Shown one piece after another: positions 53,043 through 61,190 of a stretch of 64,000 nt of DNA. Position numbers and translations under genes: made by a program. Source of the DNA: Streptomyces sp. TS71-3 (GTDB taxonomy: Bacteria; Actinomycetota; Actinomycetes; Streptomycetales; Streptomycetaceae). How positions within the stretch are numbered: the stretch's first letter is position 1; the number at the start of each line of letters is the position of its first letter. The notes below the pieces were generated by a model. It saw only the letters and a list, made by a program, of their open reading frames with translations. It was not told where the DNA came from and did not search any database. The DNA lies in assembly GCF_018327685.1 (NCBI RefSeq), contig NZ_BNEL01000003.1:2666001-2730000 (forward strand), in the 5' to 3' direction.

Positions 53043-55685
53043 TCAGGACGACGTACAGCTGAGCGTGCCCGCCTCCGCGCCCTCGATCAGGGCGCGATGC
53101 GCCGCCGCGAGCCGCTTCGCGTCGGGCTTGAGGACGCTCCTGTCATACGTCAGCAACCCGTTGAGCTCGCCCTCCACATCCGAGATCTGGGTGTAGACGG
53201 CACCGTTGCTGCCGTGGCAGGCCGCGAGTTGCTCCACCTCCTCCAGCCGGTCGAGGTAGGTGTCGGTGTAGACCGCCGGGTCCACGGACACGTAGCTCTG
53301 CTGCACCGGGAAGGAGTGCCCCGGCACCGCGAGGCCGAGGCCCCCGTACTCCCCGCTGACCAGGGCGCGGCCGCCGTCCGGCGCGGGTAGCTGCGGACTG
53401 GGGTAGCCGTGCGCGTCGGCGATGTCGCCGTTGCCGCCGTCCACCGCGCCGCAGCAGTTGAGCCCGCTCATGTTGTCGACGAGCCGGGTCGGGTCGAGCC
53501 GCTTCGCGTAGTCGGCGATCCGGGCCTGGTCGTACTGGCCCCAGCCTTCGTTGAAGGTGACCCAGATGGCCACCGACGGGTGGCTGTCGTGCTGGTGGAT
53601 CATCGCGGCGAGCTCGTGCTCGTACTCGGTGCGCGCCGCGGGGGACGGGTTGATGGTGTTCATCGCGGGCATGTCCTGCCAGACCAGCAGGCCCAGCCTG
53701 TCCGCCCAGTAGTACCAGCGGTCCGGCTCCACCTTGATGTGCTTGCGCACCGCGTTGTAACCGAGCTGCTTGTGCGTCCTCAGATCGAACGCGAGGGCCT
53801 CGTCGGTGGGCGCGGTGTACAGGCCGTCCGGCCAGAAGCCCTGGTCGAGCGTGGCCATCATGAAAAGCGGCTTGCCGTTCAGCAGGGTGCGCGGTGTGCC
53901 GTCCACCGCTTTGACCTCGATGGACCGCATCCCGAAGTAACTGCCCACCCGGTCCGCCCCCGCGCCGTGGCCGATCGTGACCTGGAGCCGGTACAGGTGC
54001 GGGTCGTCCGGGGTCCACAGGTGCGCCTTCGGCACCGGCACGGAGAGCGCGCCGCCGGTCGTGCCGGCCGCCCTGCCCACCTCCCGGGAGCCGTCGTAGG
54101 CGACCGCGGCGTACGGCACGCCGTCCCGGACGCCGCGCACCGAGACGCCGACCCTGCCGTGTGCCAGGTCGGGCGTGGTCTTCACGTCCTGCGCGTGGTC
54201 CGGTGCGACCGGCTCCATCCACACCGTCTGCCAGATGCCGGAGGTGGGGGTGTACCAGATGCCGCTGGGGTCCAGGCGCTGCTTGCCGATCGGCGGATCC
54301 TCGCCGTTCGCCGCGTCCGTCGGGTCGTAGACGCCGACCAGCAGCTCCTGCGGGCCCTTGCCCGTGAGAGCGTCGGTGACGTCGGCGCTGAACCGGTCGT
54401 AGCCGCCCTTGTGGGCCGCCACCCGGAGGCCGTTGACATAGACGGTGGCCTGCCAGTCGACGGCGTCGAAGTTGAGCTGGAGCCGCTTGCCGCCGCCCAC
54501 GTGCCAGCCGGTCGGCACCGTGAAGGTGCGCCGGTACCACATCCGGTCCTCGTGCCGCTCGACCCCGGAGAGCCCCGACTCCACCGGGTACGGCACGAGG
54601 ATCCTCTCGCCCAGGCGCTTGCCGAACGGCGGCTGGTCGCCCGCCTCGGCCGCGGCGAACTGCCAGGTGCCGTTGAGGTTCTGCCAGGCGTCACGGGTGA
54701 GCTGGGGGCGCGGGTACTCGGGGTGGGCGTTCGCCGGGGTGACGTCGCCGGCCCACCGGGTGCGCAGCTCGTACGTCGAGTCGTTGACGCCGCTCGTCCA
54801 GAAGCCGTCGATCGGCTTGCCGCCGGCGCCTGCGAGGCCGCCCGCGCCGTCGTAGCGGATGTCGGCCTGGCCGCCGTGGCCGCCCACGACCGGCTCGCTC
54901 AGCGGCACGATCAGCCGGCTGGGGTCGGCCGGGTCCCGGTGGGTGGTGCCCCGGGGCCACCGCGAGCCGCCGATCACGATGTCCAGGTGGTCGTCGAGCC
55001 CGGCCGGGGGCTCGGCGACCACCTGGGCGAAGTCCATGACGAGGTTCCTGCCGTCCGGCTGCACGGCCACGTCCGTCGGGCCGTCGTAGCCGAAGCCGTC
55101 GGGGAGGGTGAACGCGGACTGCGGGACCGGCTGCTTCTCGCCGCCCGGCGGCGTCCACCGCACATGCAGGTTGGAGCCGCCGGTGTGCTCGAAGTACTCC
55201 AGCCTGATGTCGTACGCCTGGCCCGCCTGGAGCGCGATCGGAGCGGATGTCTGCTCGGTGTCCCAGTCGTCCACCCAGTGGTCGATGACGAGGGAGCCGC
55301 CGATCCACAGCCTGAAGCCGTTGTCGGCGGAGACGGCGAAGACGTGGTCGCCGGTCTTCTCGGGGGTGATCCTGCCGGTCCAGCGGACACTGTCGTCGTC
55401 GCTCTGCCCGGTGCGTGCCAGAAGGCGCGGCTCCAGGTCGTCGAAGGCGAGGGACGGGTCGAACGCGGTCGCCTTCAGGGTCCCGAAGTCGAAGGCACCG
55501 GGGGCGCTCTGGGTGTAGTACTCGCCCTTGAGACCATGGACCGCGCCGGGTTCGGCCGCGGCCGCAGGGCCGGTGGCGGGGCCGCCGAGCGCGGTGGCCG
55601 CCAGGGCGAGTGCCGCGAACACCGTGGTCGCCCAGGTGCGCACGCGGCGGCGGCGCGGACGGAGAGGTGGGGAAGGTGAGTGCAC
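53043..55685 (-). CDS. Secreted GH2-family glycosidase with N-terminal PA14 domain
   Basis: 880 residues from GTG 55685, with GGAGGTACC upstream. Signal peptide to about residue 45. PA14 domain (about 50-180) with GLKGEYYTQS, VRWTGRITPEKTGDH and IDHWVDDWDTEQTS. GH2 sugar-binding, immunoglobulin-like and TIM-barrel domains follow. The acid/base is E713 in TFNEGWGQYD and the nucleophile E779 in SGEYGG. Possible activities: beta-galactosidase, beta-mannosidase or beta-glucuronidase. Divergent from the LacI gene with a shared operator. Confidence 0.92.
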   Translation of the reverse strand: MHSPSPPLRPRRRRVRTWATTVFAALALAATALGGPATGPAAAAEPGAVHGLKGEYYTQSAPGAFDFGTLKATAFDPSLAFDDLEPRLLARTGQSDDDSVRWTGRITPEKTGDHVFAVSADNGFRLWIGGSLVIDHWVDDWDTEQTSAPIALQAGQAYDIRLEYFEHTGGSNLHVRWTPPGGEKQPVPQSAFTLPDGFGYDGPTDVAVQPDGRNLVMDFAQVVAEPPAGLDDHLDIVIGGSRWPRGTTHRDPADPSRLIVPLSEPVVGGHGGQADIRYDGAGGLAGAGGKPIDGFWTSGVNDSTYELRTRWAGDVTPANAHPEYPRPQLTRDAWQNLNGTWQFAAAEAGDQPPFGKRLGERILVPYPVESGLSGVERHEDRMWYRRTFTVPTGWHVGGGKRLQLNFDAVDWQATVYVNGLRVAAHKGGYDRFSADVTDALTGKGPQELLVGVYDPTDAANGEDPPIGKQRLDPSGIWYTPTSGIWQTVWMEPVAPDHAQDVKTTPDLAHGRVGVSVRGVRDGVPYAAVAYDGSREVGRAAGTTGGALSVPVPKAHLWTPDDPHLYRLQVTIGHGAGADRVGSYFGMRSIEVKAVDGTPRTLLNGKPLFMMATLDQGFWPDGLYTAPTDEALAFDLRTHKQLGYNAVRKHIKVEPDRWYYWADRLGLLVWQDMPAMNTINPSPAARTEYEHELAAMIHQHDSHPSVAIWVTFNEGWGQYDQARIADYAKRLDPTRLVDNMSGLNCCGAVDGGNGDIADAHGYPSPQLPAPDGGRALVSGEYGGLGLAVPGHSFPVQQSYVSVDPAVYTDTYLDRLEEVEQLAACHGSNGAVYTQISDVEGELNGLLTYDRSVLKPDAKRLAAAHRALIEGAEAGTLSCTSS

Positions 55686-55740
55686 GGTACCTCCGGAACA
55701 TCAGAAGCGGGTGCTGACTCTGCCTCTTGCCTGACCCTGA

Positions 55741-55758
55741 TGTATATCGTTGTAAACA
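55741..55758. promoter_or_regulatory. LacI operator between GH2 and lacI-type genes
   Basis: TGTATATCGTTGTAAACA, an imperfect palindrome (TGTnTA/TAnACA ends). Closely related to the site at 56922. Confidence 0.6.
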
Positions 55759-55829
55759 AGGGCCGTTGGCATGACAGCACGCCTCCCGCGCTCTGTCCAG
55801 ATGCCTGACACAGCGCCGGAGGACAGCAG

Positions 55830-56849
55830 ATGAGTGTCAGTCTCAGGGATGTGGCGGAGCGTGCGGGCGTCTCCGTGAAGACCGTCTCCAACGTCGTCAA
55901 CGACTTCCCGCACGTCACGCCCGCCATGCGCGCGCGTGTGCAGCGCGCCATCGACGAGCTGGGCTACCGCCCGAACCTGACGGCCCGTCATTTGCGCAAG
56001 GGGCGTACCGGCCTGATCGCGCTGGCCATCCCGGAGCTGGGCAACGCCTACTTCGCCGAGCTGGCCGCGGCCGTGATCGACGCCGCCGCCCGGCACGAGT
56101 ACACCGTCCTGCTCGACCACACCCAGGGCCGCCGCGAGCAGGAGATCCAGGTCTGCCAGGGCTTCTCCGCGCGGGTCATGGACGGCCTGATCCTCAGCCC
56201 CCTGGAGCTGGAGCCGGAGGACCTCGCGGCCCGCACCGACCAGGCTCCGCTGGTGCTGCTCGGCGAGCGCCGCTACGACCTGCCCTACGACCACATCGCC
56301 ATCGACAACATCGCCGCCGCGCGGGCCGCCGTGCGCCATCTGCTGGCCCTCGGCAGGCGCCGCATCGCCTTCCTCGGTGCCCGCCAGAACCGCACCCACC
56401 AACCCGCCCACCTGCGGCTGGTCGGCTGGCAGGCGGAGCTGGCGGCCTGGGGGGTGCCCGTGGACGAGGCGCTGGTGGCCACCACCCAGGGCTGGGACCA
56501 CGAGGACGGCTCGGTCGCCATGGCGCACCTGCTGGACTCGGGCGAGCGGCCGGACGCGGTCTTCGCCTACAACGACCTGATCGCCATCGGCGCGATGCGG
56601 GTGCTGTTCGAGCGGGGGCTCAGGGTGCCCGAGGACATCGCGGTGGTGGGCTTCGACGACATCACCGAGTCCCGCTACGGCGCCGTCAGCCTCACCACCG
56701 TCGCCCCCGACAAGCAGGCCATCGCCCGGCTGGCCGTCGAGTCCGTGGTCGGCAGGCTCGCCGGCGGCCAGGACGGCTCGTCCCGGGAGCTCCAGCCCGG
56801 ATTCACGCTGGTCGAACGGGAGAGCACGCTGGGGCGCCGAGCCCGTTGA
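55830..56849 (+). CDS. LacI-family transcriptional repressor
   Basis: 339 residues. The N-terminal helix-turn-helix (3-50) reads SLRDVAERAGVSVKTVSNVVND with a hinge helix up to RHLRKGRTG, then a periplasmic-binding-like sugar domain ending VVGFDDITESRYGAVSLTTV. Divergent from the GH2 gene and upstream of the amine oxidase gene, with related operators on both sides. Likely senses a sugar released by the secreted glycosidases. Confidence 0.95.
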   Translation: MSVSLRDVAERAGVSVKTVSNVVNDFPHVTPAMRARVQRAIDELGYRPNLTARHLRKGRTGLIALAIPELGNAYFAELAAAVIDAAARHEYTVLLDHTQGRREQEIQVCQGFSARVMDGLILSPLELEPEDLAARTDQAPLVLLGERRYDLPYDHIAIDNIAAARAAVRHLLALGRRRIAFLGARQNRTHQPAHLRLVGWQAELAAWGVPVDEALVATTQGWDHEDGSVAMAHLLDSGERPDAVFAYNDLIAIGAMRVLFERGLRVPEDIAVVGFDDITESRYGAVSLTTVAPDKQAIARLAVESVVGRLAGGQDGSSRELQPGFTLVERESTLGRRAR

Positions 56850-56921
56850 GCTGCGTGGACGGCCCTGATCCGTGGGGGAGTTGCCGGGCGCGATCCGGGG
56901 CCGTGTCGGGTATTCAGGCGT

Positions 56922-56940
56922 TTGTTTCAACGATGTATAA
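56922..56940. promoter_or_regulatory. Second LacI-type operator, upstream of the amine oxidase gene
   Basis: TTGTTTCAACGATGTATAA. Its complement shares ATCGTTG and AAACAA, with one-base spacing difference, with the site at 55741. About 200 bases before the oxidase start. Confidence 0.5.
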
Positions 56941-57139
56941 CCGTCCGGACGTAACGCACCCGGTACCCGGCGCCCGGCGCCCCCCCCGGGGCGCGGCGCG
57001 CGCCCCTGAACGGGTGACGACGGTCCCGGAGTTGTAACACCGGGCACCGGCGCTAACCCTCGTGACACACCTCGAAAGATCGCGTGTAACACCGCGCTGC
57101 GACAGTCCCCTGCGCTGGACAACGAAAGGGGATCGAGCA

Positions 57140-58735
57140 ATGACGCAGCTCAAGCGCCGTGACTTCCTGCGCGCCGTCGGGACCACCGCCGGAGCGGGCA
57201 CCCTCTTCGCCACCATGGGCGCCCTCGGCCTGGCGCCGACCGCCGAGGCGGCCGCCAGGGACGCGCGGTACCGGGCCCCGCGGGCCGGCGACTTCACCCT
57301 CACCGGCAGAGCACCCGCCCGGGTCGTGGTGCTCGGCGGCGGCATCGCCGGCCTCACCACCGCCTACGAACTCGGCAAGGCCGGATACGACTGCACGGTC
57401 CTGGAGGCCCAGGACCGCACCGGCGGCCGCAACTTCACCGTCCGCGGCGGCGACACCACCGTGGACCTGTACGGCAACCACCAGACGGCCCGGTTCTCCG
57501 AGGGCCAGTACATGAACGCGGGACCGGCCAGGATCGCGCAGTGGATGCTCACCCTCGACTACTGCCGCGAACTCGGCGTGCCCGTCGAGGTCTTCACCAA
57601 CGTCAACGCCGACGCCTACCTCTACAACGAGTCCGCCGGCATGACGCGGCCCATGCGGTACCGGACCGCCAAGGCCGACATGTTCGGCTACGTCACCGAA
57701 CTGCTCGCCAAGGCCACCGACTCCGGCGCCCTCGACAGGACGCTGACGTCGGACGACCGCGACCGCCTCGTGGAGTTCCTGAAGGACTACGGCGACCTCG
57801 GCGACGCCCTCGACTACACCGGCAGCACGCGGCGCGGCTACTCCGTCTGGCCCGGCGCGGCCGGCACCCCTGGTGTGGAGCTGACCGACCTGCCCACCGC
57901 CTCGCAGGTCTTCACCACCGGGGTCGGCCGCTACTTCTCCTTCGAGTTCGAGTTCGACCAGGCCATGCTGATGTTCCAGCCCGTCGGCGGCATGGACCGC
58001 ATACCCCACGCGCTCACCCAGGCCGTCGGCAGCCACCGGATACGGACCGGTTGCGCCGTCACGAGGGTCACCGACCGGGCCGGCGGGGTCACCGTCGCCT
58101 ACAGCCAGGGCGGCCGCACCCGCACCCTCGACGCCGACTACTGCGTCGCCGCGATGCCGCCCAACATCCTCGCCAAGGTGCCGCACAACCTCGGGGACGG
58201 CGTGCAGTCCGCCCTGGCGGCCATCACACCGTCCTCCGCGGCCAAGATCGGTCTCGAGTACGCCTCGCGCTGGTGGGAGACGGACCACGGCATCTACGGC
58301 GGCATCACCGAGACGGACCTCGACGTCACCCACATCTGGCACCCGTCGTACGGCTTCCACGGCAGGCGGGGCGTCATCGTCGGCTACTACAACACCGGTG
58401 CCAAGGCGGACGCCTACGCCGCGCTCGGCCCGGCCGCCCGGGAGAAGCGGGCCGTCGCGGCGGGCGTGAAGATCTACGGCGACAAGTACCGCACGGAGCT
58501 GGCCTCCTCGTTCTCGCACCACTGGCGGCAGTTCCCGCACCAGGAGGCCGCCTGGCACACCACCCCCGACGGCCCTGACGCACCCCGCTACCAGCCCCTC
58601 AACGAGCCCACCGGCCACGTCTACTTCGCCGGGGACTGGCTCAGCCACCTGGACGCCTGGCAGCACGGCGCCTTCGCGTCCGCCCGCAAGGCGGTCACCG
58701 CGCTGCACGAACGGGTGCTGAGCAGCCAGGGGTAG
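57140..58735 (+). CDS. Tat-exported flavin amine oxidase
   Basis: 531 residues from ATG 57140, with AAAGGGG upstream. Tat signal KRRDFLRAVGTTAGAG. FAD-binding VVVLGGGIAGLTTAYELG (63-80), the ribose acid in VLEAQDRTGGR, and a C-terminal FAGDWLSHLDAWQHGA run place it in the flavin monoamine / L-amino acid oxidase family. It would oxidise an amine or amino acid outside the cell and release peroxide and ammonia. Upstream LacI-like operator suggests joint control with GH2. Ends at a hairpin. Confidence 0.92.
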   Translation: MTQLKRRDFLRAVGTTAGAGTLFATMGALGLAPTAEAAARDARYRAPRAGDFTLTGRAPARVVVLGGGIAGLTTAYELGKAGYDCTVLEAQDRTGGRNFTVRGGDTTVDLYGNHQTARFSEGQYMNAGPARIAQWMLTLDYCRELGVPVEVFTNVNADAYLYNESAGMTRPMRYRTAKADMFGYVTELLAKATDSGALDRTLTSDDRDRLVEFLKDYGDLGDALDYTGSTRRGYSVWPGAAGTPGVELTDLPTASQVFTTGVGRYFSFEFEFDQAMLMFQPVGGMDRIPHALTQAVGSHRIRTGCAVTRVTDRAGGVTVAYSQGGRTRTLDADYCVAAMPPNILAKVPHNLGDGVQSALAAITPSSAAKIGLEYASRWWETDHGIYGGITETDLDVTHIWHPSYGFHGRRGVIVGYYNTGAKADAYAALGPAAREKRAVAAGVKIYGDKYRTELASSFSHHWRQFPHQEAAWHTTPDGPDAPRYQPLNEPTGHVYFAGDWLSHLDAWQHGAFASARKAVTALHERVLSSQG

Positions 58736-58750
58736 TGGCCCGGCCCCCGA

Positions 58751-58786
58751 CCTGGTCGGGCGCCGCCCACCGGCCACCCGACCAGG
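58751..58786. terminator. Hairpin between amine oxidase and VOC genes
   Basis: CCTGGTCGGG (58751-58760) pairs with CCCGACCAGG (58777-58786), between convergent genes. Confidence 0.7.
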
Positions 58787-58794
58787 CCCCTCGG

Positions 58795-59169
58795 CTAGAG
58801 ATAGGGGCGGGTGATCAACTCGATCGCGTGGCCTGCGGGGTCCTTGAAGTACACCCCGCGACCGCCGTGCTCGTCGTTGATCTCGCCGGAGCGCCGCATC
58901 TGCGGATCGGCCCAGTGCTCGATGCCGCGATCACGGAGCCGGCGGTACGCCCGGTCGAAGAGCTCGTCGTCGATCAGGAACGCGTAGTGCTGCATCTGGA
59001 TGTCCACCGGCGGCTCGGCGAACTGGAGCAACACGCCGTCGCTGAGCTGGATGTTGGTGAACGGGCCCCAGGACGGTGCTTCCGGGACTTCCAGCAGTTC
59101 CCGGAAGAACCGGGCCGACTCGTTGCGATCTCTGGCGGCGATGATGGTGTGGTTGAACCTGGCTGCCAT
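58795..59169 (-). CDS. VOC-superfamily (glyoxalase-like) protein
   Basis: 124 residues from ATG 59169. NHTIIAARDRNESARFFRELL opens the first half; the second ends GRGVYFKDPAGHAIELITRPYL with the typical glutamate ligand. Probable metal-dependent lyase or dioxygenase-like protein. An upstream extension in frame is GC-rich filler and was rejected. Confidence 0.88.
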   Translation of the reverse strand: MAARFNHTIIAARDRNESARFFRELLEVPEAPSWGPFTNIQLSDGVLLQFAEPPVDIQMQHYAFLIDDELFDRAYRRLRDRGIEHWADPQMRRSGEINDEHGGRGVYFKDPAGHAIELITRPYL

Positions 59170-59498
59170 GCGGCTGACCTCGCTGTCGCTCGACACGGGA
59201 AAGGGGACTCGCGGTGCGCGAGCGCCGGGAGGTCCGCGTGCCGAACGGGGGTGCTCTCTCGGCACCCGCGGAGCGATCAGCCGTCCACCGGCTGGCCCAT
59301 CTCTTCGTGGCGTAGCGCCGGTCCGGTGTTCACGGCGGGAGAGTCTACGTGGCCTCGCCTGCCGCGACAACGCCGTGGGCGCCGGCCGAGGACGGGCCCG
59401 TCAGGCAGCGCAGCCCCGTTCCGGCCGGCGGTCCGGGACGGGCCACCGGATGCCGGGCCGGGCGCTCGCGTGCGCCGCCGGAGCGCCCCGCCCCGGCG
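59170..59498. other. 329-base gap between the nitrile hydratase and VOC genes
   Basis: No gene or clear signal seen. In particular there is no frame resembling a nitrile hydratase activator. Confidence 0.5.
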
Positions 59499-60107
59499 CT
59501 ACAGGTCCCGCTCCGTCCCGATCAGGGAGTTGACCGTGACGCGTTCGGCGAGCTCGGCCACCGAGAGGCCCTCGGTGCCGGGCGGCCGTTCGGGCAGCAC
59601 CATGTACCGGCAGTCCGCGGTGGAGTCCCACACCCGCAGCGACACACCGTCCGCGAGCCGGACGCCGAACTCGGCGAGCACGGCCCGGGGCTCGCGCACC
59701 GCACGGGCCCGGTAGGCGTCGCTCTTGTACCAGCGCGGCGGGGGCCCGAGCAGCGCGAGCGGGTAGCAGGAGCAGAGCGTGCACACGGTCAGGTTGTGCA
59801 GGTCCGCGGTGTTCTCGACGACGAGAAGGTGCAGGAACGGCAGGGCGGCGTTGCCGGTGCCCTCGCCGTCGTAGCCCTCCTCGCGGAGCAGGCCCGGGGC
59901 GTCGGTGAGCAGCCGCCTCCGGTAGGCGTCGTCGCTCCAGGCACGGGCCACCATGGCGGCGCCCCGGCGGGGGCCCAGGCGGTTGGTGTAGAGGTCCACG
60001 GCGTCGTCCACCGCGGCGGCCGTCACCTTGCCCGCGTCGGCGAGGGCGTTCTCCAGGGCGGCCACGCGGGTGGTCAGCTCCTGCCGTTTCTCCGCCGAGG
60101 TCGTCAT
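59499..60107 (-). CDS. nthA: Nitrile hydratase alpha subunit
   Basis: 202 residues from ATG 60107. The metal-binding claw VCTLCSC is at 108-114 (C109, C112, S113, C114); the Thr in CTLC is the usual mark of cobalt enzymes, whereas iron enzymes have Ser. PLALLGPPPRWYKSDAYRARAVREPR follows as in the family. With the beta subunit it hydrates nitriles to amides in the cytoplasm. ATGA overlaps the beta stop. No activator gene follows. Confidence 0.95.
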   Translation of the reverse strand: MTTSAEKRQELTTRVAALENALADAGKVTAAAVDDAVDLYTNRLGPRRGAAMVARAWSDDAYRRRLLTDAPGLLREEGYDGEGTGNAALPFLHLLVVENTADLHNLTVCTLCSCYPLALLGPPPRWYKSDAYRARAVREPRAVLAEFGVRLADGVSLRVWDSTADCRYMVLPERPPGTEGLSVAELAERVTVNSLIGTERDL

Positions 60108-60796
60108 CGGCCGGCCTCCTCCAGGTAGGGGTCGTAGGCGTCGAGGGCGAGCACGTCCCGGGGGTCGGCGTCCGGGAAGGCGTCGGTGGCGGGGATCTCC
60201 ACCGCGTACAGGGCGTAGTGCTCGGCTGCCTCGGCCCCGCCGCGGTCGACGATCAGGTCGGGCAGCGGGAAGTTCCCGCGGACGGCGACCACGACTCCGG
60301 TCAGCCCCCGCGCCCAGACGGGCATACGGTGGTGGGCTCCGGGGCCGTCGTGCAGCCGCACCCGTGTCCCGACGGCGAACCGCTCCCGCACCGGTGGCGC
60401 GTACACACCGGTGCCGCCCGGCGGGGCGAAGTCCACGGTGGGGGAGGGGTGGGTGTGCGCGTGCGCAGCCGCCCGGTCGAGGCCGGCGGCCAGGCCGGCC
60501 GGGCTGATGTGGCCCTTCTCCAGGCAGAGCTGGGTGACGGCGTGCACCCAGCGTTCGAAGTACGCCATCCTGTGGTAGTCCTCGGCCGGCATCCGCTCGA
60601 CGGTGCGGCGGAACTCGTCGGTGGTGAACAGGCCCTCGATGGAGACGGTGCGCCAGAGTCCGAAGATCCGCGCCTCCCAGCCCTCGTGGAAGCGCTCGGG
60701 GTCGTCGATGCCGGGGATCGGGTCGTCGATGTCGGTACGCCCGCCCAGCTGGTGGGCTGGCAGCGGGCCTGACGGGCCGGGTGGGGGACTCTGCAT
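60104..60796 (-). CDS. nthB: Nitrile hydratase beta subunit
   Basis: 230 residues from ATG 60796, with GAAGGGAAGAG upstream. Landmarks: F-H-E-G-W-E-A-R-I-F-G-L near residue 40, EYFERWVHAV-like YFERWVHAVTQL, and the C-terminal barrel with F-x-x-GTRVRL and HHRMPVWARGLTGVV. Encoded before alpha, the order usual for cobalt-type enzymes. Promoter lies in the divergent gap shared with the GH3 gene. Confidence 0.93.
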   Translation of the reverse strand: MQSPPPGPSGPLPAHQLGGRTDIDDPIPGIDDPERFHEGWEARIFGLWRTVSIEGLFTTDEFRRTVERMPAEDYHRMAYFERWVHAVTQLCLEKGHISPAGLAAGLDRAAAHAHTHPSPTVDFAPPGGTGVYAPPVRERFAVGTRVRLHDGPGAHHRMPVWARGLTGVVVAVRGNFPLPDLIVDRGGAEAAEHYALYAVEIPATDAFPDADPRDVLALDAYDPYLEEAGR

Positions 60797-61190
60797 GGCT
60801 GTGCTCTTCCCTTCGGTGAGGGCTGCGGTCCGCGGAGGCGGGCGCCGGAACGGTCCCGCGCCCGCCTCCGAAGGGCCATGATCGACGCATCGGGGCGGGG
60901 CCGCCAGAGGCCCCGCGCGGGGGCCGCCTGCCGGATCCCCGCGCATGCCCCGCCCATGGCGGCGTCCGCGAGGCCCCGGCCGCGTACGCCCAAGCCGGCT
61001 CCCGCGCCCCTCCGCCGCATTGACAGGGCCTCAGGCCATGCAACAAGCTCCTGGAGAGCGCTCTCCGAGAGCGCTCTCCGGACCGCTTCCCCTCAGCCGT
61101 TCGGAGCCCCCCACACCGTGCCGTCACCGCCCCCGGACCGCGCCGGTCCAGGACGCGCAGGCCGGCGGCACCGCACCCATGGAGTCGTCC
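60797..61190. other. 394-base divergent gap between nitrile hydratase and GH3 genes
   Basis: No gene. Contains two CebR-like operators near the GH3 side and the leftward nitrile hydratase leader. Confidence 0.6.
61053..61078. promoter_or_regulatory. Two tandem CebR-like operators upstream of GH3
   Basis: GGAGAGCGCTCTCC (61053-61066) is followed at once by GAGAGCGCTCTC (61067-61078). Both are perfect palindromes close to the Streptomyces cellobiose-repressor box TGGGAGCGCTCCCA. Confidence 0.75.
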
